Positions 30,211-40,181 of a stretch of DNA of 64,000 bases are shown in pieces. A program made the position numbers and the translations under genes. Source of the DNA: Heterodera schachtii (Eukaryota > Nematoda > Chromadorea > Rhabditida > Heteroderidae); NCBI GenBank assembly GCA_023374025.1, contig SIJG01000029.1:186001-250000 (forward strand), written 5' to 3'. Below the pieces are notes generated by a model. That model did no database searches. It was not told the DNA's origin and was given only the letters and a program-made list of their open reading frames with translations. The stretch's first letter is position 1; every line of letters begins with the position of its first letter.

Positions 30211-31461
30211 CTACGGAACTGGTTTAATGGTGTCTCCCTCTTTAATGCCGTATTCATCCATCGTTTTCCCATTGTCGGCAAGATGAATGCCAGCTCCGGA
30301 TTGGTGTTTGATGAATCTATCGCCGAATCTATCTTTCAAGATTTGCACAGTGTCGGTGCCCTTCACCCAAACGGTGTATCGGCTGCTACCGCATTGCACG
30401 TGAATATGAAATTCAGAACCATTTGCAACAGCAGCAGATGAGGAGGATGGTGAGCTTTCTATCGTCATATAAATGGTGATTCCTTCTCCAATTCCATATT
30501 CGTCCATTGTTTTCTCATCCGCAAGAGCTTTAGCAAATTCGCAATTGAAATCGCATTTGCTTAGTTTGATCACTCCATTTAACTCGGAATTATGCCTTCC
30601 TTTATTTATCGCCCTGATCTTCTGCTTCACTGTTGACACAGTGTCTGTGCCGTTCACATAAATTACAAAAACATCCCGATTTTGCCACCACACGGTAATG
30701 CCAGATCCATCGGACATTATTAAAAAGGGCATATCTTCCTTCACGAAGTCTATCAATCTGGCATTATCAACATCGCATTGTCCATATTTGTAATGGCTTA
30801 TTGTTTGCTTTTCGGTCGGAATGCCAGTGATTTCTGCCATTTTTTTCTTCAATTCTTTTAAAGTAGTGGTCATGGCATTCACTTTAATGGGATACATTTT
30901 CTCTTTGTATTCCACATAAAATTCAAATTCGTCCCACGAAACCAAAATGTTTTGGCCTTCACTGATGCCATATTTATCAATTGTTTTCTGATCATCCGTA
31001 AGATCAATCCATGAATTCCAAGTAATTTTTGCGGTCAATACTTGTTTTTGAATCGGAATGTTCCCAAGTTCGTCAATGTTTGCTATTTTCTTCTTTAAAT
31101 CTTCCACTGTTTCCGTACCCTTTACCCTAACAATGGTCTGTTTGCTACCGTAGTTCACGTGAATATGAAAATTAGAAGCATCGGCTTCAATAGAAGATGA
31201 TGAAGATGATGATGATGAAAACACACCCGTAACACTCTTAATAGGCCGATAATAACATTTTGTTGTCAATATTTCCGTTTGAATCGTAGTGTTCTCAATT
31301 TCTTTAATTTCTTCGGTCTCCATATTGTCCTTTTCGTTCACCACAACAGGAAATTCTTTGTGATCATATTTCGCTTGATTTTCCATTCCATCAGAAAATG
31401 ACGGCATCATCAGAGTAACCATTATTACAATACAATACACTGAAAAGCCAAGAAGATTCAT
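30211..31461 (-). CDS. secreted ubiquitin-like repeat protein with poly-Ser linker (416 aa)
   Basis: Intronless ORF. Signal peptide MNLLGFSVYCIVIMVTLMMP then SFSDG. Residues ~26-100 are a degenerate first module (VVVNEKDNMETEEIKEIENT, then TTIQTEILTTKCYY) lacking the usual second half. In its place is a run of nine serines encoded mostly by TCA/TCT, an expandable microsatellite. Complete A (GTETVEDLKKKIANIDELGN, IPIQKQVLTAKITW), B (ITGIPTEKQTISHYKYGQ), C (NGTDTVSTVKQKIRAINKGR, KLSKCDFNCEF) and D (KGTDTVQILKDRF) follow. It ends YGIKEGDTIKPVP with no Gly-Gly. Its first 102 codons and promoter are repeated in perfect inverted orientation at 32245-32842. Role unknown. Confidence 0.9.
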   Translation of the reverse strand: MNLLGFSVYCIVIMVTLMMPSFSDGMENQAKYDHKEFPVVVNEKDNMETEEIKEIENTTIQTEILTTKCYYRPIKSVTGVFSSSSSSSSSIEADASNFHIHVNYGSKQTIVRVKGTETVEDLKKKIANIDELGNIPIQKQVLTAKITWNSWIDLTDDQKTIDKYGISEGQNILVSWDEFEFYVEYKEKMYPIKVNAMTTTLKELKKKMAEITGIPTEKQTISHYKYGQCDVDNARLIDFVKEDMPFLIMSDGSGITVWWQNRDVFVIYVNGTDTVSTVKQKIRAINKGRHNSELNGVIKLSKCDFNCEFAKALADEKTMDEYGIGEGITIYMTIESSPSSSSAAVANGSEFHIHVQCGSSRYTVWVKGTDTVQILKDRFGDRFIKHQSGAGIHLADNGKTMDEYGIKEGDTIKPVP

Positions 31462-31571
31462 TTTGCTGGATTCTTAGTGGCAATTGGTAAGAATGGGAGC
31501 GTAATTAGGAATAAGTGAATGAAGGTGGGGAGTAATGCTTCACAACTGTCAAGGAGCCCCTTTTATGGGGC
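31462..31571 (-). promoter_or_regulatory. shared UBL-family core promoter
   Basis: Minus strand GCCCCATAAAAGGGGCTCCT (31555-31573), TGACAGTTGTGAAGCATTAC, CACTTATTCCTAATTACGC. The C tract is interrupted (CGCTCCC). The mirror copy is at 32428-32536. Confidence 0.6.
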
Positions 31572-31574
31572 AGA

Positions 31575-31790
31575 ATTCTACTCAAATATTTTTTATAATA
31601 TAACCACCATCTTAATTTGGCAAAAGCATAAATTGAAAATGATCACTCACTCTACTTTTGGCAAAAGCATAGTCGTCATTGAATTGGCAACTGAATGATC
31701 ACTCTACTTTTGGCAAAAGCATAGTCATCATTGAATTGGCAATTGAATGATCACTCTACTTTTGCCAAAAGCATAGTCATTATTAGGGCT
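31575..31790 (-). repeat. UBL-upstream satellite, short form
   Basis: About three ~57-62 bp units with CTACTTTTGGCAAAAGCATA and GTCATCATTGAATTGGCAA, mirrored at 32245-32400. Confidence 0.75.
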
Positions 31791-31828
31791 GCCAATTTTA
31801 TGTAATACATATTTTTTTCCTGGATTCT

Positions 31829-32251
31829 CTATGCTCCAAATACTTGTTTTTGAATCGGAATGTTCCCAAGTTGGTCAAATTTTGTGATTTTCTTCTTCAA
31901 ATCTTTTACAGTGTCCGTGCACTTCACCCAAACAATGGTCTGTTTGCTACCGTAGTTCACGTGAATATGAAAATTCGATTCGGGGGCGACAACCTCCATA
32001 TAAATGATGTCTCCTTCTCCAATTCCATATTCGTCCATTATTTTCTTGTCCTCGAGCATACTATCAGTAAATTCATTGAATAATACTTGTTTTTGAATCT
32101 GAATGTTCCCAATTTCTTGGATCTTCGCCTTCAAAGTTGCCACAGTGTCCTTTTCGTCCACCTCAACGGGAAAATCGTTTCTACAATAGTTGACTTTAAT
32201 TTTCATGCCATCAATGAATGACGGCATCATCCGCGTAAGCATAGTGATCAT
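31829..32251 (-). pseudogene. truncated UBL gene inside the palindrome spacer
   Basis: 140 codons. The N-terminus keeps only the second half of the signal peptide (MLTRMMPSFIDG). One full A-type module follows (DTVATLKAKIQEIGN, IQIQKQVLFNEFTD, MDEYGIGEGDIIYMEVV) and the start of a second (GSKQTIVWVKCTDTVKDLKK). It ends abruptly at IPIQKQVFGA, where unrelated DNA begins. The 5' side is fused to satellite at ~32240, so it has no promoter of its own. Not expected to be functional. Confidence 0.85.
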
Positions 32252-32427
32252 TCAATTGCCAATTCAATGATGACTATGCTTTTGCCAAAAGTAGAGTGAT
32301 CATTCAGTTGCCAATTCAATGACGACTATGCTTTTGCCAAAAGTAGAGTGAGTGATCATTTTCAATTTATGCTTTTGCCAAATTAAGATGGTGGTTATAT
32401 TATAAAAAATATTTGAGTAGAATTCTG

Positions 32428-32536
32428 CCCCATAAAAGGGGCTCCTTGACAGTTGTGAAGCATTACTCCCCACCTTCATTCACTTATTCCTAATTACGCT
32501 CCCATTCTTACCAATTGCCACTAAGAATCCAGCAAA
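32428..32536 (+). promoter_or_regulatory. mirror copy of UBL promoter
   Basis: CCCCATAAAAGGGGCTCC (32428-32445), TGACAGTTGTGAAGCATTAC, CCTAATTACGCTCCC, identical to the promoter of 30211-31461. It is intact in front of a truncated ORF. Confidence 0.6.
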
Positions 32537-32848
32537 ATGAATCTTCTTGGCTTTTCAGTGTATTGCATTGTAATAATGGTTACTCTGATGATGCCGTCAT
32601 TTTCTGATGGAATGGAAAATCAAGCGAAATATGATCACAAAGAATTTCCTGTTGTGGTGAACGAAAAGGACAATATGGAGACCGAAGAAATTAAAGAAAT
32701 TGAGAACACTACGATTCAAACGGAAATATTGACAACAAAATGTTATTATCGGCCTATTAAGAGTGTTACGGGTGTGTTTTCATCATCATCATCTTCATCA
32801 TCTTCTATTGAAGCCGATGCTTCTAATTTTCATATTCACGTGAAATGA
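32537..32848 (+). pseudogene. inverted 5' copy of UBL gene, truncated ORF (103 aa)
   Basis: Identical to the first 102 codons of 30211-31461: signal peptide, degenerate first module and nine-serine run. It then stops at HVK just past the palindrome edge. With an intact promoter it could make a short secreted Ser-rich peptide, or antisense transcripts that pair with its parent. Both are inference. Confidence 0.8.
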
Positions 32849-33179
32849 TTCATGAAGGCGTAAAAAGTTAATTCTTTGATTTGATCATTTTTTGGACAAA
32901 ATCTGTTCAGAAATCCGATCAAATCTCGGTGACGCCTATCGGGGTCGCCTGACTCACGCCTCGCTCTCAAAAATTTATTTTTGAAAAAGTGCGTAGCAAA
33001 AATTAAAGTTGTACTGATAGCAACATAAAAGCGTCAAATTTAATAGACACCACCTCCTTTTCACATATGATGCCAGCCCCCCAAAAAAATTCTTTTCAAA
33101 ATTAGTTAGACTTATGGGTCTGTGTGTTGTGATGTTTTTGAACCGTTTCTCTTTTTACACTAGATATTTTCATGAAAAA
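32849..33179. other. intergenic, no gene seen
   Basis: AAAAAGTTAATTCTTTGATTTGATCATTTTTGG at 32862 (key words GATTTGATCATTTTTTGGAC) reappears inverted at 39600-39645. A GACGCCTATCGGGGTCGCC word at 32932 echoes 10444 and 61925. Probably MITE pieces. Confidence 0.4.
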
Positions 33180-33990
33180 ATAGTTTTTTTATGCAAATGA
33201 AAGCAACAAAAAACAGTTTGTGAGTGAAATGTAGTGCTAGGGGAAGGGGGCGCAACCAAGACAAATTCTGTTTAAATGAAATATTTAATTCCAAGAGAAT
33301 GCACTAAATTTTCAAAAAATTCTTCACAAAATCGTTAAAGTTTTCATAGGCGTTGGCGAAAATTTATGAAATTTTTGTTTTTTAAGTGCACGGTTCGCAT
33401 CCTCGATTTTTTATGCTGAGCGCCCCTCCCCTGTGATCAGTGTGTTGACAGTCGGATGATGAAAATGTGAACCATTGAAAAAGAAAGAAAGATAGCCAAA
33501 AAAGTGGAAAGATTTGCTTTTGGTTAGGAGCAAATGATAAAAAGCAACGGGAAATGGATAGGTTGTTTCATTTGGGATGCTCGGGGGGTCTCGGTTCTCG
33601 AATAAAAATTTCTCGGTATTTTTTGAGTTTTGGACGTGTCATTCATTCTCGGGGTAATACTGCAGAATTGCGGTCCACCGCAAAATTAAAATTTAGAATA
33701 GACCCAAGGAGGTTCAAAAATACCCTGATAAAGATATGAAATACATATTAATCTTTTTGGGCCCTCTGCTGGACCTGAAACCAATCAAAACTGATAAATG
33801 AAAACCCTTTGGAATTCATTTACATTCATTATATACTTTTTCCAAAGAAAATTAGACCCAATTTCCAGTGGGGAGCAATTCTGACGAATTACACCGTATT
33901 TTGGTCTCACATTTCCACAAGATTTTGACTCACGAGCATCCCTACGCATAATTCTCTCTGCTGTTGTGAAAAATACAAACAAATGATTTT
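33180..33990 (-). repeat. conserved 3' flank of UBL duplicon
   Basis: Same block as 21365-21880 (GGGATGCTCGGGGGGTCTCG, TTTTGGACGTGTCATT, CCACCGCAAAATTAAAATTT, GTATTTTGGTCTCACATTTC). The part 33780-33985 is nearly identical to the flank after 44091-46438. Confidence 0.7.
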
Positions 33991-33993
33991 CCG

Positions 33994-35605
33994 TTAGCCT
34001 AGTGTTTCGGCACTCAATGATTCAATGGTATCTCCCTCCTTAATGCCATATTCATCCATCGTTTTCTCGTTGTCCACAAGTTCGTTAATGCCAACTCGGA
34101 ATGGGTATTTGAACAGGGAAATGTCGCCGAACTTACACTGCCAATCCCACTCCATGAACCGCCGTACTTTATGCTTCAATGTTTGCACAGTGTCCATACC
34201 CTTCACCCAAACGGTGCGCCGCGCGCTACCGTATAGCACGTGAATGTGAAAATCAGAACCATCGGCAACAGCAGCAGATGATGACGGTGATGAGCTTTCA
34301 TCCCAGATCTCTTCCCAGTATAAAACCTTCATATGAATGGTGTTTCCTTCTCCAATGCCATACTCATCCATTGTTTTCTTATCCTCAAGCGCTTTAACAT
34401 ATTTGCAATCGAAATCGCATTTGCTTAGTTATGATCGCTCCATTTAACTCGGATTTATGTCTCTGTTCACTGATTGCTTTGATCTTCTGCGTCACTGTTG
34501 ACACAGTGTCTGTGCCGTTTACATTAATCACAAAAAATTCCCAAAAATGATTTTGCCACTCCACAGTAATGCCAGACCCATCCGACATTATTAAAAAGGT
34601 CGTATCTTCCTTCACGAAATGTATCAATCTGGCTTTGTCATTGCATTGTCCTTTTTTGTAATGGCTTAGTGTTTGCTTTTCGGTCGGAATGCCAGTGATT
34701 TCTGCCATTTTCTCCTTCACTTCTTTTAAAGTGGTCATGGCGTTCACTTTAATGGGATACATTTTCTCTTTGTATTCCACGAAAAATTCAAATTCGTCCC
34801 ACGACACAAAAACATTTTTGCCTTCTCCAATGGCATATTTATCGATTTCCTCATCATCGGCAAGCTCAATCCCAAATTTCCAAGTAATTTCTTTGGTCAA
34901 TACTTGTTTTTGAATCGGAATGTTCTGAAGTTTGTCAAAATTTGCGATTTTCTTCTTCAAATCTTTCACAGTGTCCGTGAACTTCACCCAAACAATGTTA
35001 TTTATGCTACCGTAGTTCACTTGAATAGGAAAAGAAAAAATATCGGAGACAACCTCCATATAAATGGTGTCTCCTTCTCCGATGCCATATTCGTCCATTG
35101 TTTTATTGTCCTCGAGCACACTCTCAGTATTTTCATTGAACAATACTTGTTTTTGAATCGGAATTTTCCCAAGTTTGTCAAAATTTGCGATTTTCTTCTT
35201 CAAATCTTTCACAGTGTCCGTGCACTTCCCCCAAACAATGTTCTTTATGCTACCGTAGTTCACATCAATACGAAAAAAATAAGTATCGGTGACAACCTCC
35301 ATATAAATGGTGTCTCCTTCTCCGATACCATATTCGTCCATTGTTTTCTGATCCGCAAGCACCCCATTAACACGCTCAGTCGAAGATTTTTTTGTCAATA
35401 TTTGCTTTTGAATCGGAATTTTCCCAATTTCTTCAATTTTTTCGATCTTCGCCTTCAATGTTGCCACAGTGTCTTTTTCGTCCATCTCAACGGGGTAATC
35501 TTCGCCATCATAGATGACTTTAATTTTCATGCTATCAGCGAATGACGGCATCATCAGCATAAGCATTATGACAGTGCAGAACTGTGAAAAGCCAAATTGA
35601 AGCAT
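33994..35605 (-). pseudogene. secreted six-module ubiquitin-like gene with one frameshift
   Basis: Start at 35605: signal peptide MLQFGFSQFCTVIMLMLMMP then SFADS. Three successive A modules (LKAKIEKIEEIGKIPIQKQI; then two with DTVKDLKKKIANFDKL), B (FFVEYKEKMYPIKVNAMTTL) and the first part of C are in the 34394-35605 frame. One extra T near 34429 (GCTTAGTTATGATC for GCTTAGTATGATC) moves the rest of C and all of D into 33994-34371, ending SLSAETLG. Without that base the product would be ~535 aa. The promoter is complete. It is either a recent pseudogene or a sequencing/assembly indel. No Gly-Gly. Confidence 0.85.
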
Positions 35606-35708
35606 TTTGGTAATTTGGTGGCAATTGGAAAGAATTGGAGGGGATAATTAGGAATGAATGAATGTGAAGATAATGCTTCACCACTGTCAAGGGATCCCTT
35701 TTATGGTG
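35606..35708 (-). promoter_or_regulatory. shared UBL-family core promoter
   Basis: Minus strand CACCATAAAAGGGATCCCTT (about 35691-35708), GACAGTGGTGAAGCATTATC, ATTCATTCCTAATTATCC, CAATTGCCACCAAATTACC. Essentially identical to 18668-18770. Confidence 0.65.
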
Positions 35709-35714
35709 AGAATC

Positions 35715-36390
35715 CTACTCAATTATTTAAATGTCTACTTTAATTTGGCAGAATTATTTTCAATTATTGAATTGGCAATTAAGTGATCACTTTTTTGGCA
35801 AATAATTCTACTTAAATATTTTAATAATAATAAAATGACTACTTTAATTTGGCAGAATTATTTTCAATTATTGAATTGGCAATTAAGTGATCATTTTTTT
35901 GCACAGAATTCTACTTTAATTTGGCAGAATTATTTCAATTATTGAATTGGCAATTAAATTATCACTTTTTTGGCACAGAATTCTACTTATATATTTTCAT
36001 AATAATAAAATGACTACTTTAATTTGACAGAATTATTTTCAATTATTGAATTGGCAATTAAGTGATCTCTTTTTTGGCACAGAATTCTACTTATATATTT
36101 TCATAATAATAAAATGACTACTTTAATTTGGCAGAAGTATTTTCAATTATTGAATGGCAATTGAGTTGAGTGATCTCTTTTTTGGCACAGAATTCTACTT
36201 AAATATTTTAATAATAATAAAATGACTATTTTAATTTGACAGAATTATTTTCAATTATTGAATTGGCAATTGAGTAATCTCTTTTTCGGCATAGAATTCT
36301 ACTTAAATATTTTATAATAATCTACTTAAATGTTTTAATAAAAATTTAATGACTACTTTAATTTGGCAGAATTATTCCCAAATATAAATT
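35715..36390 (-). repeat. UBL-upstream satellite array
   Basis: Seven to eight units collinear with 18780-19545, one ~73 bp unit fewer. Motifs GGCACAGAATTCTACTTAT, GACTACTTTAATTTGGCAG, AATTGGCAATTAAGTGATC. Confidence 0.85.
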
Positions 36391-36994
36391 TTAAAAATTT
36401 GAATTAAAATGAATGCTTCCTAAAAGGCTTTTACTGCTTCCAACATACAATTAAATTTCATAAAAATGGCAAACATTTCCGAGACAATGAGAATAATATA
36501 ATAATTAATGTAAATTGGTCTAGCAAGGGAATAGGGCCATGGATTTTTTCGAAGAACAGGCACACTCAAACCCAATGTAAAAACCGATTTTTAAGGTTTT
36601 TTGGTCTCAGATTTTATGAAAATTGCCGGGAAGCTTTTTCACAGAAACAGAGCAATTTTCACTGGTTTTTGGGCTTAAATAGAATTTTGCATCTATTTTT
36701 GTAGCCATATCCATAAAAGCAAGAAGCTTTTCGGTAAAGCATTACGACAAATAAATTGCGAAAAACCATTTTTAATTTGTAAAATGGAGGGGCAGAGGGA
36801 AATGCAAAAAAGCACATTTTCAAAAAACTCTTAAGATGAGAATGGCAAAAAAAGAAACGAAGACGATTAAAGTCCTGGACAACGAATGATACCCAGATTG
36901 TTGGATTTGGATGCCAAGGAAAAAAGCTATAGTGGAAAAACGAGCTGGCGCCGAAACGCGAGCGCCGAAACGCGAGCGCCGAAACGCGTGGGTC

Positions 36995-37130
36995 CCATTG
37001 TGATGAAGTGATTAGTGCATCAACACTGACATTACTTGCTGTTTCATGAGTTCGATTCCGTTAGACGATTTTGTTTTTAATTTATTTTTTTGTGATTAAT
37101 AGGATTTTTTAAACAAAAATACCCATAAAA
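36995..37130 (+). repeat. tRNA-derived SINE-like unit
   Basis: A-box-like TGATGAAGTGATTAGTGC (37001-37018) and B-box GAGTTCGATTCCG (37048-37060), spaced ~30 nt, then TTTTGTTTTTAATTTATTTT and TAGGATTTTTTAAACAAAAA. The tail matches the unit at 10255-10390. Confidence 0.55.
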
Positions 37131-37689
37131 ATCGATCATCCTTGGCATAATTTATTGACGAAGAAAATCGAGGTCCCCGTCCCGGCTTCTGAGGTCCCGG
37201 CAAGTCCCGGTCCCGGTTTTGGCAAAAATTCCCGGTCCCGTGGCACTCTAGAAAACAGCAATGCACAGGATACAAATAATAATTATACAGTATACTCCTT
37301 TCATAGTAATTCGAACTCGGCCAAATTGATAGATAACGATGGTCCTATGTGTATTTTTTCCACTTACCAAAAATTCTTTTGCAGTGTGATATATCAGACC
37401 AAAAGCATTCGATTGCTATAGATTTTGTTAGAGATTCAAGCGTTTTAGATGTTGGACTTTTGGCTACTTCAGTCCCGGGTCTTTGGGATCGGGGTCGTTT
37501 CGGCGCCCACGATTCCGAGACAAAAAAAACCTTAAAAATCGGTTTTTACATTGTGATTTGAGTGTGTCCTGTCCTTAGAGAAAATACATGGCGCTATACC
37601 CTTGATCAGACCAATTTTAAATTAATTATTATTATTATTATTTCTTTGGTCTCGAAATGTTTACCATTTTTGATGAAATAAAAGCATTT

Positions 37690-38139
37690 GAAGAAGCATT
37701 GAGTGATCACTCAATTGCCAATTAATTGAAAATACTTCACTCAATACCAATTCAATAATTGAAAATTCTTCTGCCAAATTAAAGTAGTTATTTAATTATT
37801 ATTAAAATATTAAAGTAGAATTACAAAAATGATCACTCAATACCAATTCAATAATTGAAAATTATTCTGCCAAATTAAAGTAGTTATTTAATTATTATTA
37901 AAATATTAAAGTAGAATTCTGTGCCAAAAAAGTGATCACTCAATTGCCAATTCAATAAATGAAAATTCTTCTGCCAAATTAAAGTAGGTATTTAATTATT
38001 ATTAAAATATTAAAGTAGAATTCTGAGCCAAAAAAGTGATCACTCAATTTCCAATTCAATAATTGGAAATACTTCTGAAAATGTTATTTTATTATTGTTA
38101 AAATATTTAAGTAGAATTCTATGCCAAAAAGAGATCACT
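37690..38139 (+). repeat. orphan UBL-upstream satellite array
   Basis: About four ~105 bp units (GTGATCACTCAATTGCCAAT, TGAAAATTCTTCTGCCAAAT, TAAAGTAGTTATTTAATTAT, TAGAATTCTGTGCC), inverted relative to 26816-27415. No gene follows. Confidence 0.85.
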
Positions 38140-38940
38140 TCGGATGAAATATTTGATTTTAAACAATTTTGCCACTGGTTGCGCCCCCCTCCCTGGCACA
38201 CATTCCTTTCACAAATTGTTTTTTTTTGCTTCATTTTGCATAAAATTATTTTCCAACTTTGAAAATATCTATGTAATTATTACTATTATTATTATTAATT
38301 TGATTAGTCTTAAAATAAAAATATAAAATTTCGGGAATCATTTATCAGTTCGCCGCCATTCGTAATTAATAACTTTTCTCAGTATCAATTTTAAATTGCA
38401 TTTTTTTTGGATCATTCGATAGCCTTAAGTCTTTCTTTTGCTGAATGCATAAATTTCATTGAGGTATAAAATATGTCCATAAACCTAAAAGGTTGACTTT
38501 TTCTGGCTTTTTCGGCGACCCATGCGGGTTAATTGTGTAGAATTGTGGTCCCGACGAAAATAAAATTAATAAAAATTTATTTTAGTTTTTCCTGGGGTAA
38601 AAGCATACGCTAATTACGCATCTGAGCTCAGGTATTGCAATACCATAACATTGATATATTATATGCGTTACTTTAAACAATAAATCATGAGCAAAATCAA
38701 AGTATCAACCGGGCATTGGCATACTCAATATTACAATAAAAAAATCCGTAGTCAAGCGGATTCAAACCCAGATTGAGTGCCGATCAGAAATTTGTTAAAA
38801 TTGAGGCATTGACAAACTGTAACGGTAGCAAAAACAATGCGGTAAAAACATAAAAATAGTTTAAATAATGTAAAAAATAATCTTAGAAAAGCCAGAATGG
38901 GCCCCACTTTTTTCCAGAGATGCCCTGGAAAAAGGCCAAA
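38140..38940. other. intergenic with fragment of UBL 3' flank
   Basis: 38140-38260 is an inverted piece of the 29480 / 33180 flank (GTTGCGCCCCCCTCCCTGGC, CAAATTGTTTTTTTTTGCTT). From 38340 to 38940 I see no gene; GGGGTAAAAGC and AATTGTGGTCCCGACG are weak echoes of the same flank. Confidence 0.45.
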
Positions 38941-38947
38941 CCGTGTG

Positions 38948-39157
38948 CCGACAAAATCCCGTCCCGACAAAATCCCGTCTCAGCCAAAAAACGACAAAAT
39001 CCCGTCTCCACTTAAAAACGACAAAATCCCGTCTCCACCTAAAAACGACAAAATCCCGTCTTCTTAAGACGGGATTTTGTCGTTTTTTGGCTGAGACGGG
39101 ATTTTGTCGGGACGGGATTTTGTCGGACGGCATTTTGTCGGGACGGGATTTTGTCCG
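38948..39157. repeat. palindromic array of GACAAAATCCCGTC
   Basis: Five copies of the 14-mer GACAAAATCCCGTC on the left (38950-39062) face four to five copies of its complement on the right (39066-39155) around CGTCTTCTTAAGACG. Left spacing units are CTCCACTTAAAAAC / CTCCACCTAAAAAC (~25 bp period). It would fold into a long hairpin and looks like a MITE made of subterminal repeats. Confidence 0.85.
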
Positions 39158-39159
39158 CG

Positions 39160-39362
39160 CATCGGCCAAACTTTGCTGTGCCAAATCACACTCTGATCTG
39201 AACGCAAATGAATACAAAAATTGGATTGAGGCGGAAAAGCCGGACATAGACATGGTCATTTCCGCGCACTTTTCACCAAACTGTACCGTACCATCTACCG
39301 TATTCGAGCCGACGAATGAATCAGGCAAGGAAAACTGTAAAATAAATTTTAAATATTTTTAA
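39160..39362 (+). CDS. possible terminal exon or ORF tail, unknown
   Basis: After the palindromic array the frame ASAKLCCAKSHSDLNANEYK... continues for ~67 codons to a stop at 39360-39362. It has balanced codon use and few AT-rich codons until the last ten (KINFKYF). Three Cys fall within LCCAKS and SPNCTV, and the segment NWIEAEKPDIDMVISAHF looks protein-like. The upstream ~73 codons in frame come from the repeat and are probably not real. I recognise no family. It may be the last exon of a gene disrupted by the repeat, or chance. Confidence 0.3.
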
Positions 39363-40180
39363 TTAAAATATTGTTTTAAATAAACTTTACAAATCAGAAC
39401 CATTACAAAATGGAAGTGTTAAAGCAACGTCAAACGCACATATTTGAGAAAATGCCCCTTAATGGGCACACGATTTCTTTATTTGCCCAACAATCAAGGC
39501 AATTAATTAATGCCAAAGGGCAACTCAACAGAAAAATTTGACTTAAAATAGGCAATTTATAATTAGGCACTAGAAATTACATTTTTTTTGTATCAAAAAC
39601 AGATTTTGTCCAAAAATGATCAAATCAAAAGAATTAACTTTTTTACGCCCGCATGAATCGTTTCGTTTTGACATTTAAAAGTTGAGCGGTTAAAGCTAAG
39701 GTTGCGACCCTGACCTTTCGTACGAGTTGTTGTACAAGCGTTCGATTGAATAAAAAGCTTCAAAACTAATTTAACCATTTTTTGGTCATTTTATCTGAGC
39801 TTCATAAAATTTGTTCGAAAATTCATAAAAATTTAACAAAAATAGAACCCTACAAATTTGAAAACAAACTAAAGTCGCATCTCCTTGTTCGGGAAAAGCA
39901 GAGAGAAAATTTGTGTTGTTTTTCGGGATTGACATTGGCATTTATACTGGTACAATTGTATTGGCATGAATGTATTGCGATCATTCTGTAATATATTTGT
40001 GATCATTTTGGAGACAAGATTTTTAGTATACTAATTGAAAGCTTTAGAATTATTTGCAATAACTAATTATGTTTTATTACAAAAAAAAGCGTGAAAGAGT
40101 TGAGTAAAAAGCTATTAAAAAAAATTAAAAAATTGTACGGAGCACACAATTGTAATTAAAAATTCATAAAAAATTTAATT
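39363..40180. other. intergenic with inverted foldback flank
   Basis: 39755-39990 is the inverted equivalent of 21155-21355 (AAAATGACCAAAAA / TTTTTGGTCATTTT, CTCCTTGTTCGGGAAAA, GACATTGGCATTTATACTGG). No gene. Confidence 0.45.
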
Positions 40181-40181
40181 A

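Larger units (their letters stand above)
31156..32842. repeat. near-perfect 598 bp-arm inverted repeat
   Basis: Arms 31156-31753 and 32245-32842 are mirror images with no indel that I can find (paired positions sum to 63998), including the first ~100 codons of a UBL gene, promoter and upstream satellite. The 491 bp spacer carries another UBL fragment. The outer break on the right is inside the coding sequence, at CACGTG, itself a palindrome. Confidence 0.9.
34197..36882. repeat. direct segmental duplication, copy 2
   Basis: Partner of 17256-20024; see that entry for breakpoints. Length differs mainly by satellite unit number. Confidence 0.85.
36886..38139. repeat. inverted copy of a UBL upstream region without its gene
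   Basis: Reverse complement of about 26892-28226: MITE edge (CGAATGATACCCAGATTGTT), GCGCCGAAACGCG block (three units here, two in the partner), SINE-like unit, CCGGGA repeats, foldback segment and satellite. It ends inside the satellite near 38139, so promoter and gene are missing. Confidence 0.85.

Noticed and set aside
36995..37130. Functional tRNA gene
   Set aside because: A and B boxes are visible but acceptor and anticodon arms do not pair. Treated as tRNA-derived repeat.
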